Below, in pieces: positions 45,568 to 55,405 of a DNA stretch of 64,000 bases. The notes beneath the pieces are model-generated. The model was given only the letters and a program-made list of their open reading frames with translations. It did no database searches and was not told the DNA's origin. Numbering within the stretch: the stretch's first letter is position 1; each line of letters starts with the position of its first letter. A program made the translations under genes and the position numbers. Origin of the DNA: Marinobacter daqiaonensis (GTDB taxonomy: Bacteria > Pseudomonadota > Gammaproteobacteria > Pseudomonadales > Oleiphilaceae); NCBI RefSeq assembly GCF_900115285.1, contig NZ_FOYW01000003.1, positions 248,001 through 312,000 on the forward strand, given 5' to 3'.

Positions 45568-46539
45568 ATGACCGGTCATCGCCGCAGTCAGCAGTATGAC
45601 GCTCCATCGTCTCTTCAGGAGCCGGTGAGCGCTTTTCTCCATTACCTTGCCAGCGAGAGGCGACACTCTGCCCATACCGGCGCCGCCTATGGCCGGGACC
45701 TGGGCCGGCTTGTGGCCTGGGCGGCCTCCCAGACCCCGGCCATCGAACACTGGCATCAGATAACTGTTGCGGATGTGCGCCGGTATGCGGCAACCCTCAA
45801 CCGGGAAGGGCTTTCAGGTGGAAGCATCGCCCGGGCCCTGTCCGCCATTCGGCGGCTCTACGACTATCTCATTCGTGAGCACCTGGCCAGCTCCAATCCC
45901 GCTCTGGACATACGCGCCCCCAAGACCGGGCGCAAGCTGCCGGTGGCGGCGGACGCCGATCAGCTCATGCAGCTGCTTGACACCGAACCCGAGGATCCGC
46001 TTGAAGTCCGGGACCTGGCCATGTTCGAGCTGTTCTATTCCTCCGGGCTGCGGCTGGCGGAATTGACGGGGCTTGACCTGAATCGACTCGACCTGCCCAA
46101 CAGCGAAGTGAGGGTCCTCGGCAAAGGCAGCCGCGAGCGGATACTGCCGGTGGGCCGCAAGGCCTGTGAGGCACTTCGGCAATGGCTGGCGCTGCGTCCG
46201 GAGCTGGCGGCGAGCGGGGAGACAGCCCTTTTCGTGAGCCAGCGCGGGAAGCGCCTGGGGCCTCGCAGTGTCCAGGCCCGCCTGGACCGCTGGGGCCGGC
46301 GTTGCGGCGCCGACCAGAACCTGCATCCACATCTGCTCCGGCATTCCTTTGCCAGCCACCTGCTGGAATCCAGTGGCGACCTCCGTGCCGTACAGGAATT
46401 ACTGGGACATGCGGATATTGCCACCACCCAGGTGTATACCCACCTGGATTTCCAGCACCTGGCACGGGTGTACGACGAGGCCCACCCCAGGGCGAAGCGC
46501 CGGTCAACGCCCGGCAGCGACGGCTCCGGGTCCGGATAG
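45568..46539 (+). CDS. xerC: Tyrosine recombinase XerC
   Basis: 323 residues. Resolves chromosome dimers at dif with XerD and FtsK. N-terminal SAM-like domain (FLHYLASERRHSAHTGAAYG) and catalytic residues in YSSGLRLAELTGL (Arg), LHPHLLRHSFASHLLE (His-x-x-Arg), LGHADIATTQVYTHLD (His and nucleophile Tyr). Follows DUF484 by 12 bases. The HAD-phosphatase gene that often follows is absent. Confidence 0.93.
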   Translation: MTGHRRSQQYDAPSSLQEPVSAFLHYLASERRHSAHTGAAYGRDLGRLVAWAASQTPAIEHWHQITVADVRRYAATLNREGLSGGSIARALSAIRRLYDYLIREHLASSNPALDIRAPKTGRKLPVAADADQLMQLLDTEPEDPLEVRDLAMFELFYSSGLRLAELTGLDLNRLDLPNSEVRVLGKGSRERILPVGRKACEALRQWLALRPELAASGETALFVSQRGKRLGPRSVQARLDRWGRRCGADQNLHPHLLRHSFASHLLESSGDLRAVQELLGHADIATTQVYTHLDFQHLARVYDEAHPRAKRRSTPGSDGSGSG

Positions 46540-46671
46540 AGGGGTTGCGTCGGATCAAGGAGTGGTGAGACCCGTTTCGCTATAGTAGCGGAGGCGCTTC
46601 CGGCAGCATTCCTGTTAGGTAAGCCAGGCAGGCCGGATTCACAGCCGTCAAGAACAGATACAGGATCGACC

Positions 46672-48339
46672 ATGGTATCCAACAGAAATGGCGGTGACTC
46701 TCCGCCAGGTGACGAGGAGGAGCTCCACTATCTTCTGGAGCGACTTCTGGCGCGCACCAGCTTCGCCTGCGAAGGTCAGGACGAGCGGCTTGATAAACTA
46801 CTGGGAGAGTTGCGCCAGTATCTCCGCGGCCGGGAGCGGGCACCGGAGACCCTGAAGACGTTCCAGGAAAAGTTGGACCAGGAGCTGGAGCGTCTTGATG
46901 GTCGGGGCCAGACCGAGGCTCGCCAGTTGGGAAAGGTTCTGGGGCGCCTTCTTGAGGCTTTGGAGCGCAGTCCCGTCTTGAGCGGCAGTCTTGCCGGACT
47001 CAGGCGACTGCGCAAGGACCTCGGGCCCAGGGGTATGCCCCAGGACAGGCTGCTGCCCTGGCTGGAGTCCTTTGCGGAAACGGTCGAACAGACACTGACG
47101 GATACCGTGGGGGAAGCCCCCCGGGGGCGGGGTCTGTTCGGGCGTCTTTTCAACCGGGAGGGAGCTTCGCCAGGATCTGCGGAAGAAAGTGGTGGCCACG
47201 ATTCCGGTAAGATGGCGCTGGATCGCGAGCCGCCGCCCGTGGGGAGCCCGGACGTAGTGCAAACGGATCCGGAGCAGCGACTGCGTATTGCCCGTCGTGT
47301 CGGTGAACTCATGGAACGGGTCATGGAGCAGGTGGACCTGCCACCGGATACCCATAAGCGGGCTTCGCTGATCCGGTCACGGCTGTCTGACCACGATGAC
47401 TGGGAGACCCTGCGCATCAGTCTTGAGGACACCGCCGATCTGGTGATTACCGTAATCAGCCACAATCAGCGGGAGTTCGAGAACTTCCTGCAACGGCTGG
47501 ATGAAAAACTTTCCTCCCTCCACGGCCACGTCGCCGAGCAGGCGGAGGCAATGGCAGGGCGCAGGTCCGCCTCAGCGGAGCTGGAACTGTCGCTCCAGGA
47601 AGAGCTCACTGAATTGGGTTCTCATCTGCACGCCAGCTCGGATATCGCCGAACTTCGGAGCTCGGTGAGCCGTCACATCGACCACATTGCCCGCACCGTA
47701 CAGGCGTTTCGTGAGCAGGAGAATGTCCGCGAACAACAGCTGGCCGAGCAGATGGTGACCATGCAGGAGAAGCTGGTGGCCATGGAAACCCACTGTGAGC
47801 AGGTTCGCGACCAGCTGAGGCGTGAGCGGGCAAGGGCGCTGACGGACATCCTGACTCAGTTGCCCAACCGGGAGGCCTGGGATGAGCGACTCCAGTTCGA
47901 GTATAATCGCTGGCAACGCTATGGCCACCCGGTTTCCCTGGCGGTCATCGATATCGACCACTTCAAGCGGGTGAATGATTCCTTTGGCCACAAGGCCGGT
48001 GACCGTGTCATCCACCTGATGGCAAAGGCCCTGCGGGAACGATTGCGCAATACGGACTTCGTGGCCCGGTACGGCGGCGAGGAGTTTGTCCTGTTGTTAC
48101 CGGAAACCTCCCTGGAACAGGCTCGCCTGTTGCTGGACGATCTGCGCCAACATGTGGCGGGCATGCCGTTTCATTTTCAGGGACAACCCGTGCAGATCAC
48201 CTTCTCTGCGGGGCTGGCCCGGTTCCGTGAGGGCGCGGGTCACGACCAGGTGTTCGATGAAGCCGACAAGGCGCTCTACAGCGCCAAACAACAGGGGCGC
48301 AACCGGATTGCCGGCGCCCGGGAGCTCAATCCCCAGTGA
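46672..48339 (+). CDS. Diguanylate cyclase with long helical N-terminus
   Basis: 555 residues. The first ~380 are soluble, charged and largely helical, with coiled-coil character at about 255-380 (EQAEAMAGRRSASAELELSL and similar). The GGDEF domain covers about 390-550: DILTQLPNREAWDERL, DIDHFKRVNDSFGHKAGD and active RYGGEEFVLLLPE. An inhibitory site RxxD (RNTD) lies five residues before GGEEF, so product inhibition is likely. No membrane segment. Its stop overlaps the start of the next sensor kinase (GTGA). Confidence 0.9.
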   Translation: MVSNRNGGDSPPGDEEELHYLLERLLARTSFACEGQDERLDKLLGELRQYLRGRERAPETLKTFQEKLDQELERLDGRGQTEARQLGKVLGRLLEALERSPVLSGSLAGLRRLRKDLGPRGMPQDRLLPWLESFAETVEQTLTDTVGEAPRGRGLFGRLFNREGASPGSAEESGGHDSGKMALDREPPPVGSPDVVQTDPEQRLRIARRVGELMERVMEQVDLPPDTHKRASLIRSRLSDHDDWETLRISLEDTADLVITVISHNQREFENFLQRLDEKLSSLHGHVAEQAEAMAGRRSASAELELSLQEELTELGSHLHASSDIAELRSSVSRHIDHIARTVQAFREQENVREQQLAEQMVTMQEKLVAMETHCEQVRDQLRRERARALTDILTQLPNREAWDERLQFEYNRWQRYGHPVSLAVIDIDHFKRVNDSFGHKAGDRVIHLMAKALRERLRNTDFVARYGGEEFVLLLPETSLEQARLLLDDLRQHVAGMPFHFQGQPVQITFSAGLARFREGAGHDQVFDEADKALYSAKQQGRNRIAGARELNPQ

Positions 48340-51122
48340 AGTACCCGTTATACCTTCTGCTTTCCATCCTGCTGAGCGGGATATCCGTGGCCCTGGCGGA
48401 GCCGGAAACGCCCATGATGTGGCCAATGCTCAGCGCCGAACAACTGGAGAGGCTGGACGACATCGACCGACTGGTGGTTGGGGTCCAGCCCGGACAGACT
48501 CCGCTGGCGTTTCTCACCGCGGAGAGCACGCTCGCGGGTACCTATCTTGATTACCTGTCCCTGATTGCCCGGAAGCTGCGTCTCGATATCCGGGTCGAGA
48601 CCCTGGCCGAGACCGGCGAGCCGGATCTCCCCGGCGCCGGTCACGTTCCGGACCTCCGGATCAGCACTGGCCGCTCGGGACAGTCCACCGACGGTGACTG
48701 GATCCGAACCCGGCCCCTGATGTCGGTGACCTACGGCCTGTTCGCCGATCCGGGCGATGCCAGCATCCGCCGCCTCTCGGATCTGGAAAGGCGACGGGTG
48801 GCACTGGTGGCCAGAGACCCCAATCAGCTTGATCTGCTTGAGTCGGTTCAGGAGTTCACGCCGGTGCCGGTCGCGACCATCAGCGAGGCGGTGAGCACTG
48901 TCCTGTCGGGGCAGGCGGATGCCTTCATAGGCCCGGTGCCCGTGGTTTCCGACTACCTGCAGTCCGCACTGATCAATGGCGTGGCCCTGATCGCACTGCT
49001 CGACGGATCGCCGATGGAGGTTGTGCTGGAGGTGCGTCAGGAACGGGCCGAACTGGTACCGATCCTCAACAGGGCCATCGAGTCCATCAGTCATAATGAG
49101 CACCGGCGAATCCGGGGGGCGTGGCTGCCGGACCCGGTTATCGACCTGGACAGCGCCAGCGGCCTGACACTCAGCTCCAGTGAGAAGGCCTGGCTGCGAG
49201 ACCGTGTTCCCCTCCGTGTTGCCTACCGTGAAAACTGGCCACCGTTTGAATTCACCGAGGCCGGCAAAACCCGGGGACTGGTGCCAGACCTGGTGGAGCG
49301 CCTTGGCAGCAATCTAGGCGCCGAACTCGAGAGTCGCTCGGTGTCGGACTGGGCCACCGCCGAGAGAATGCTTCGTAACGGCGAGATCGATATCCTTCCG
49401 GCTCTGCCGAGAACGCCTCGCCGGGAGGAGGACTTCCTGTTCACCCGGGCGTATCTGACCCTGCCCATCGTGGTGGTGATCCGGGAGGACGGGCGTTTTA
49501 TCGGCGATCTGCGGGAATTGCGTGAGGAGCGGGTGGGGGTGGTCAGTCAGCACGCCGCCCACGATTACCTGCTGATCAATCATCCGGACCTGAACCTCTA
49601 TCCGGTCGGCTCGGTGCAGGACGGCCTGCTGGACCTGTCCAACGGCGATCTCGATGTGATGGTGACCCATATCCCCGGGGTCAGCTATACCGTGGCAAAA
49701 CTGGGCCTCTCCAACCTGCGGATCACCAGCATTACCCCTTACGAATACGAGTTCCGGCTGGCGGTCAACCGGAACCGCGGCGAACTGATGCGTATTCTCA
49801 ACAAGGGGCTGGCCAACATCGACGCGGCGGAAAAAGACGCCATATACAATCGCTGGGTGTACCTGGACATCGAGCAGGGACAGGACTACACGGCCATCAA
49901 GCGGGTGATCCTGATCGCCGTCCTGGTGGTACTGATTTTCCTGTACTGGAACCGCAAGCTGTCACGGGAGGTGGACGAGCGTATCCGTTCCGAGCACGCC
50001 CTGCGCCGTAGTGAGGATGACCTGAGAGCCGCCAAGCTTGAGGCAGAGCGGCTTGCCCGGGAGGCGGAAAGCGCCAATCGGGCGAAAAGCGAGTTTCTGG
50101 CCAACATGTCCCATGAGATCCGCACGCCGATGAATGCGGTGATCGGTTACAGTGACCTGCTCAGCAAGACCGTTACCGACCCGCAGCAGAAGCACTACCT
50201 GGATGCCATTCGCGCCAGCAGCCGGAGCCTGCTGATGCTGATCAACGACATTCTCGACCTGTCACGCCTCGAGGCCGGGAAAATGCGCCTTGAATATGGC
50301 CCGGTTTCCCTGCGCCGGATGCTTCAGGATGTTCGCCACATCTTCGACCTTCGGGCCCGGGAGCACAATGTCAGCCTTGAGGTTAGCGTTGCGCCCGACA
50401 TGCCCTCTGGCCTGGTTCTCGACGAAACCCGGCTGCGTCAGGTGCTGTTCAATCTGGTGGGTAACGCCATCAAGTTCACCCATGAGGGCGGTGTCGCCGT
50501 TCGCGCTACCGCCACACCGTCGGCGCGGGATGGCGAGCAAGGACTTTATCACCTGAGCATCGCGGTAACGGATACCGGTATCGGTATCGCGCCTGACCAG
50601 AAGGAGCGGATCTTTGATGCCTTTGAGCAGCAGGAGGGTCAGAGCAGTCGCAAATACGGCGGTACCGGCCTGGGACTGGCCATCAGCCGCAAGCTGGTAC
50701 GAATGATGGGCGGCGAGCTGACCGTGGACAGCGTTGAGGGACAGGGCTCGGTCTTTACCGTGGTGCTCACTGACGTGGCGGCGGTGACGATGGAGGAAGA
50801 GCCGGAAGTGCCACTCGAGGACCACCAGACACCGATGACCGAAACCCTCGATATGCAGGAGCGGAGCTGGCTGAAGGAACAGCTGCGAGAAGACTTCGGG
50901 GATGAGTGGCGCACCGTTCGGGAAAGCGGTGACCCTGAGCAGATGCGCTATTTCGCGGCCCAGGTAATGAGCTGGGGACAGAGGTACCGTTCCCGGGCGG
51001 TGACCCGATACGCGGAAAAGCTGATGGCGGACGTGGACGCTTTCAACCTGGATGCCGTCAACGCCTCTCTCGAAGCGTTCCCCGACCTGCTGGGAGGAAG
51101 CAGGTCAGAGGAGAATGGCTGA
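48336..51122 (+). CDS. Substrate-binding-domain sensor histidine kinase (BvgS/EvgS-like, no receiver)
   Basis: 928 residues. A signal peptide (1-21), two periplasmic solute-binding domains (about 45-265 and 285-525, the second starting VPLRVAYRENWPPFEF), one membrane helix (VILIAVLVVLIFLYW), then a coiled coil, a HisKA domain (FLANMSHEIRTPMNAV, His593) and an HATPase domain (NLVGNAIKFTHEG, DTGIGI, GGTGLGLAIS). The C-terminal 120 residues form a helical tail without receiver Asp or an evident HPt His, unlike BvgS. Start GTG overlaps the diguanylate cyclase stop by four bases, so both are probably co-expressed. Confidence 0.9.
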   Translation: MKYPLYLLLSILLSGISVALAEPETPMMWPMLSAEQLERLDDIDRLVVGVQPGQTPLAFLTAESTLAGTYLDYLSLIARKLRLDIRVETLAETGEPDLPGAGHVPDLRISTGRSGQSTDGDWIRTRPLMSVTYGLFADPGDASIRRLSDLERRRVALVARDPNQLDLLESVQEFTPVPVATISEAVSTVLSGQADAFIGPVPVVSDYLQSALINGVALIALLDGSPMEVVLEVRQERAELVPILNRAIESISHNEHRRIRGAWLPDPVIDLDSASGLTLSSSEKAWLRDRVPLRVAYRENWPPFEFTEAGKTRGLVPDLVERLGSNLGAELESRSVSDWATAERMLRNGEIDILPALPRTPRREEDFLFTRAYLTLPIVVVIREDGRFIGDLRELREERVGVVSQHAAHDYLLINHPDLNLYPVGSVQDGLLDLSNGDLDVMVTHIPGVSYTVAKLGLSNLRITSITPYEYEFRLAVNRNRGELMRILNKGLANIDAAEKDAIYNRWVYLDIEQGQDYTAIKRVILIAVLVVLIFLYWNRKLSREVDERIRSEHALRRSEDDLRAAKLEAERLAREAESANRAKSEFLANMSHEIRTPMNAVIGYSDLLSKTVTDPQQKHYLDAIRASSRSLLMLINDILDLSRLEAGKMRLEYGPVSLRRMLQDVRHIFDLRAREHNVSLEVSVAPDMPSGLVLDETRLRQVLFNLVGNAIKFTHEGGVAVRATATPSARDGEQGLYHLSIAVTDTGIGIAPDQKERIFDAFEQQEGQSSRKYGGTGLGLAISRKLVRMMGGELTVDSVEGQGSVFTVVLTDVAAVTMEEEPEVPLEDHQTPMTETLDMQERSWLKEQLREDFGDEWRTVRESGDPEQMRYFAAQVMSWGQRYRSRAVTRYAEKLMADVDAFNLDAVNASLEAFPDLLGGSRSEENG

Positions 51123-51148
51123 GCCCGGAAGACCGGTATCAAGCCACG

Positions 51149-51514
51149 CTAGAGGCAGTCGTACTGGTAGTGCCGGTCAAACGCCACGGACACCATGTCG
51201 TAACCCTGGTGGGTGAGTGACCTGATCAGGTCTCGGTTTTTCAGAAGCGCGGTGCAGACACGGTGGACGCTGGCCAGCTCCTGCTCCCGGTCACGACCGT
51301 AACCGCTTCGGAAATCCACGATCAGGTACTTTCGATCGACCCCGGAGGCGGTGGGAATGTCGGCCCGCTCGACACTGTCGAAACCGATGTAGGTAAGCTC
51401 TTCCTTGGGAAAGAGATTGCTCATCAGCAAGTCAATGTTCTCCGCCGTCGCGGCTGCCGGAACCAGACTGGCGAACAGAAGGGCGAGCAGTGAGTGGGGG
51501 GCGAGGCGATGCAT
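51149..51514 (-). CDS. Small exported protein of unknown function
   Basis: 121 residues with a signal peptide (HSLLALLFASLVPAAATA, ends about residue 24). The mature part is about 97 residues and contains two Cys (VCTALL and the penultimate YDCL) that could form a disulfide. Not recognised as a family. Start at 51514 is chosen because the longer frame lacks a signal peptide at its N-terminus. Confidence 0.6.
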   Translation of the reverse strand: MHRLAPHSLLALLFASLVPAAATAENIDLLMSNLFPKEELTYIGFDSVERADIPTASGVDRKYLIVDFRSGYGRDREQELASVHRVCTALLKNRDLIRSLTHQGYDMVSVAFDRHYQYDCL

Positions 51515-51777
51515 GGCCTGATTCTCCTGGCAGGGGCGAGTCCCGTGTAACAAACTGTTACGAAGTATTATCACAGAGAAATGTGAGGCACGTCACCAAT
51601 GCTGCCCACGTTTTGCAACCTTTAACAGTTAGTGCCCGGTCCTGTTACTGTTCCTGACCTGTGACGTGGCGCCGCTCGGCACTGTGCCATTTCTTCCGCC
51701 GGAAGGCTAAACTTAAGTGGAAAACGCTGGTCGTCAGCGGTATCCAACCGACATGCAGAAGGTGAAAGGATCAGGCC

Positions 51778-52401
51778 ATGTTTCAATTGATTTTCCGTGG
51801 AGAATGTCAGCCTGGCACCGATGTGGCTACGGCGCGGAGCAATGCCCGCGCCCTGTTCAAGGCATCGGTGGAACAGGTGGAACGCATGTTCAGCGGCCGT
51901 CCGGTGGTGATCCGTAACAGGCTGGAGCAGGACCAGGCGGAGAAATACCGGCTGGTGCTGGCACGCCACGGCATGATCGCCTATGTGGAAACCATGACCG
52001 GGCCGGGTGTCACTCCGGACCAGTCCGCGCGCCCCGAAGCAGCCCCGGCTCCGGCGGCCCGGGCTGCTTCGGAATCGCGATCAGCGCCGGATGTCACCAG
52101 CGCTGATAAGGTGAGCAGGCAGGGGCCGGCGGTGGAGCCGGGGGATCGCCTGCCGGTGGCCGGTGACAGGGTCGATGAGGTGCTGGCTCGGTCCAGCCTT
52201 GGCCTGGAACCGGTGGGCAGCCGCCTGGAGCCCGAGCGCCAGGTCGAAGAGCCGGTGTTCGATCACCTGGATGACTGGAGCATTGCCCCACCAGGCACCG
52301 ACCTTGGCGTTGAGCGTGATCTTCCTCCTCCGGTGGTGCCGGATGTCAGCCACCTTTCGCTGGTGAAAGAGGAGCCCGGATCCGGGTCGCGGCGGTCCTG
52401 A
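51778..52401 (+). CDS. Hypothetical protein with N-terminal FSGRPVVI domain
   Basis: 207 residues. Residues 1-75 form a small conserved-looking domain (MFQLIFRGECQPGTDVATAR, MFSGRPVVIRNRLEQDQAE), which recalls an N-terminal domain common in uncharacterised Pseudomonas and Marinobacter proteins. A long Ala/Pro/Arg-rich linker follows, then a short conserved-type tail (DDWSIAPPGTDLG and VPDVSHLSLVKEEP). No membrane helix. Function is unknown; the two ends may be protein-interaction modules. Confidence 0.6.
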   Translation: MFQLIFRGECQPGTDVATARSNARALFKASVEQVERMFSGRPVVIRNRLEQDQAEKYRLVLARHGMIAYVETMTGPGVTPDQSARPEAAPAPAARAASESRSAPDVTSADKVSRQGPAVEPGDRLPVAGDRVDEVLARSSLGLEPVGSRLEPERQVEEPVFDHLDDWSIAPPGTDLGVERDLPPPVVPDVSHLSLVKEEPGSGSRRS

Positions 52402-52414
52402 GGGCGCAGCGGTT

Positions 52415-53842
52415 TCAGAGAAGTGGCGCCATCAGCCGGGCGCTGCGACAGGCCAGCCGGAACAGAGCGGACCTGCCCTCATAATCGGTCCGCTCCAGGG
52501 CACGGCTGAGGGCGAGATCCTCCTCCAGCATTGTTTCCACCTCTGCCACGAATCGGGGTGCCGTGGAAAGGGCGGTGATTTCAAAATTGAGCCGCATGGA
52601 CCGGTTGTCCAGGTTGGCGGTTCCCACGGCCGCGTAACGCTGATCCACGAGCACCACCTTCTGGTGCATGAAGCCACCCTGGTACTGGCAGATCCGGATA
52701 CCGCATTCATTGGCGGCCACCAGATAGGAGTAAGCGGCAAGACCGATCAGAATATGGTCGGACTTTTCCGGGATCAGTATGCGCACGTCCACCCCCCGCA
52801 TGGCCGCCAGCTGGAGAGCATTCATGATCTGGAAGTCCGGGACAAAATAGGGCGACGCGATCCACAGCCGGTCCCGGGCGCTGTTGATGCAGTTCAGGAA
52901 GAACAGGGTGCAGGTTTCCCAACGATCAGCCGGGCCACTGGGCAGGATCAGCATCTGTTGGTCCCCCCTGGCAACCTTGGGGGGAGTCCAGTTCAGCTCC
53001 GGCACATCGCTGGCAGCCCAGTGCCAGTCTTCCAGCCATGCCAGCTGGAGCCCGAGGGAGGCAGGGCCGATAATGCGACAGTGGGTGTCGCGCCAGGGTT
53101 CCTCGGTCTCAGTCGCCAGGTATTCATCGCCCAGATTGATGCCCCCCACGAAGCTGGTGCTGCCGTCGCAGATCAGGAGTTTGCGATGGTTGCGGAAGTT
53201 GATCTGCAGGCGGCGCCGGCGGACATTGCCATCCCCGAAGGAAGCGACCCGCGCCCCGGCCTCCCGCAGTTGCTTGAGATAACGGCCGGGGAGAAAGGCG
53301 CTGCCGATGTCGTCGTACAGGAAGTAGACCCGGACGCCCTGGCCGAGTTTACGTTTGAGAATGTTGAGGATGCGGGTGCCGACGCGGTCGGAACGGACTA
53401 TGTAGAATTCCAGCAGAATGTAGTCGGTGGCGGCCTCCATGGCGTCAAAAAGAGCCTCGAAGGTCGCTTCGCCATTGCGCAGGAGAGAACAGTGATTGCC
53501 GTCGGTGAATGGCTGTCGGCTTAGGGTGCACAAAACCTGGAACTCATCGCCGAGGCCGGAGCTGTCTCCGCCGGGCACCGTCTCGGCCTGTTCCTCATAA
53601 CGGTTGAGCAGCGGCTCCAGAGCCCGGTCATTGAGCCGACGGGCGCGAACATAGCCTGAAAAACGATTGCGACCGAACAGCAGGAACAGGGGTACCGCCA
53701 GCCACGGCAGTCCCAACAGACTGATAACCCAGGCAATGGCGCCCTGGGCAGTGCGGTAACTGAGCAGGATGCGGTAAACGCAGACCAGCGCCACAGCGTA
53801 TAGCCCGATGAGGGCAATGGCGACCAGCGAAAAATCCGGCAT
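52415..53842 (-). CDS. cls: Cardiolipin synthase (ClsA-type phospholipase D family)
   Basis: 475 residues. Two N-terminal membrane helices (FSLVAIALIGLYAVALVCVY and AIAWVISLLGLPWLAVPLFL) and two HKD motifs: HRKLLICDGSTSFVGGINLG and HQKVVLVDQRYAAVGTANLD. Condenses phosphatidylglycerol to cardiolipin at the inner membrane. Start at 53842 (MPDFSLVAIAL) is preferred over the 13-residue longer frame. Confidence 0.9.
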   Translation of the reverse strand: MPDFSLVAIALIGLYAVALVCVYRILLSYRTAQGAIAWVISLLGLPWLAVPLFLLFGRNRFSGYVRARRLNDRALEPLLNRYEEQAETVPGGDSSGLGDEFQVLCTLSRQPFTDGNHCSLLRNGEATFEALFDAMEAATDYILLEFYIVRSDRVGTRILNILKRKLGQGVRVYFLYDDIGSAFLPGRYLKQLREAGARVASFGDGNVRRRRLQINFRNHRKLLICDGSTSFVGGINLGDEYLATETEEPWRDTHCRIIGPASLGLQLAWLEDWHWAASDVPELNWTPPKVARGDQQMLILPSGPADRWETCTLFFLNCINSARDRLWIASPYFVPDFQIMNALQLAAMRGVDVRILIPEKSDHILIGLAAYSYLVAANECGIRICQYQGGFMHQKVVLVDQRYAAVGTANLDNRSMRLNFEITALSTAPRFVAEVETMLEEDLALSRALERTDYEGRSALFRLACRSARLMAPLL

Positions 53843-53968
53843 GGACTGTACTCTTGCAAAGTGACCCTGCAACAATAGCAAAGCTCGGGCGCTGGCTGCA
53901 CATGCAAGGAGCCGCGCGACAGGGCTCCTTCGCGGAGCGATGATTCACAGATTCGACACGAGGTATCC

Positions 53969-54760
53969 ATGAGCGTCACGTTACACCATCGCATAACCGG
54001 GGAAGGAAAGCCGTTGCTGCTGCTTCACGGCCTGTTCGGATCACTGGAGAATCTCGGTGGCATCAACCAGCGCCTGCAGGACAGCTGGCAGATTCATGGC
54101 CTGGATCTGCGCAACCACGGTCGCTCACCCCACACGGATACCATGGATTATCCGCGGATGGCGGAGGACGTTGTCCGGTACCTGGACAGCCAGCAGATCG
54201 AGACCGCCAGCCTGATCGGTCACTCCATGGGGGGCAAGACCGCCATGCAGGTGGCGCTCAGCTATCCGGACAGGGTGGACCGGCTGGTGGTGGCGGATAT
54301 TGCACCGGTCACCTACAAGCCCAGGCACGACGCCATTCTGGAGGGCATGAAGGCCCTCGACCTGGCCACCATCAAGTCCCGGGGTGAGGCGGACAAGGCG
54401 CTGGAAGCCCATGTCGAGACTCCGGAGGTCCGCATGTTCCTGCTGAAAAACCTGGTGCGTGTGCCCGAGTCGGAGAAAAAAGACGATGGCGCCACTTTCC
54501 GCTGGCGACTCAACCTGCCGGTGATCGAGGCCTGCTACCAGAATCTGGCGGACGCGCCCAAGGGGGAGGGTCCCTTCGAGGGCCCGGTGCTTTTTATCAA
54601 GGGAGAGAACTCCGCCTATATCCAGAAAAAGCATCATGACCGCATCCAGACTCTGTTCCCGGCCGCCCGGGTGGAGGAAATCCCGGGTACGGACCATTGG
54701 CTTCATGCGGAAAAGCCCGATGAGTTTGCGCGACTGTGCCGGCAATTTCTGCAGCAGTAG
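53969..54760 (+). CDS. Alpha/beta hydrolase, YbfF-type esterase
   Basis: 263 residues. LLLLHGLFGSLENLG opens the fold; the nucleophile elbow GHSMGGKTAMQVAL (Ser89-region) and the late catalytic His in GTDHWLHAEKPDEF complete the triad. Similar to E. coli YbfF, an acyl-ester hydrolase. No close substrate assignment. It lies 55 bases before the thioesterase gene and is probably cotranscribed with it. Confidence 0.87.
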   Translation: MSVTLHHRITGEGKPLLLLHGLFGSLENLGGINQRLQDSWQIHGLDLRNHGRSPHTDTMDYPRMAEDVVRYLDSQQIETASLIGHSMGGKTAMQVALSYPDRVDRLVVADIAPVTYKPRHDAILEGMKALDLATIKSRGEADKALEAHVETPEVRMFLLKNLVRVPESEKKDDGATFRWRLNLPVIEACYQNLADAPKGEGPFEGPVLFIKGENSAYIQKKHHDRIQTLFPAARVEEIPGTDHWLHAEKPDEFARLCRQFLQQ

Positions 54761-54815
54761 CCCCGGTAACGACAACAGTTCAATGAAAATAACAGACCGA
54801 AGGAGCCATGACGCC

Positions 54816-55286
54816 ATGACAGACCACCGGGAAGACGCCCTGACCTGGGATCTGCCAGACCCGTTCACCCTTCCCATCGAGGTGCGGCCGGAGGATACCG
54901 ATCGGCTGGGCCATGCCAATAATGTTGTCTACGTACGATGGCTGGAAGATATAAGCTGGGCACATATCGAACGTGAAGGCATGACGTGGGCCCTCCATGA
55001 ACAGACCGGAAAGGCCATGGCCATAACCCGTACCGAGATCGACTACCTGGGGGCCGCGAATGCCGGAGACAGGCTGGTCCTCGGCACCTGGTTAACCGAT
55101 TTCGACGGTCGCATCCGCTCAGCCCGCCAGTTCCAGCTGATTCGCCCCGTCGACGGCAAAACCCTGATGCGGGCAGTCTCGACCCATGCCTGCGTCAACA
55201 TGGCGTCCCAGCGACCCTCCCGGGTGCCTCCGGAGTTTGCCGATATCTTCCGTCGCATCCAGGTGAAAGGTGGCTTCACGTTCTGA
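54816..55286 (+). CDS. Hotdog-fold acyl-CoA thioesterase
   Basis: 156 residues. RPEDTDRLGHANNVVYVRWLE is the 4-hydroxybenzoyl-CoA thioesterase-like signature with active Asp/His-Asn residues. Start at 54816 has AAGGAG upstream; an ATG at 54783 would add 11 residues. Probably hydrolyses acyl-CoA; specificity unknown. Confidence 0.85.
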   Translation: MTDHREDALTWDLPDPFTLPIEVRPEDTDRLGHANNVVYVRWLEDISWAHIEREGMTWALHEQTGKAMAITRTEIDYLGAANAGDRLVLGTWLTDFDGRIRSARQFQLIRPVDGKTLMRAVSTHACVNMASQRPSRVPPEFADIFRRIQVKGGFTF

Positions 55287-55405
55287 CGCATCGAACCACT
55301 TTCGGTGTCATCGAACTCTGCTAATCTGAACGTTCAGGAACGAGGATATTTCGTGCCCCGGGACGCTGGCGGGCGTGTTTCAAGGTTTTCGGTAGGGAGT
55401 CAATC

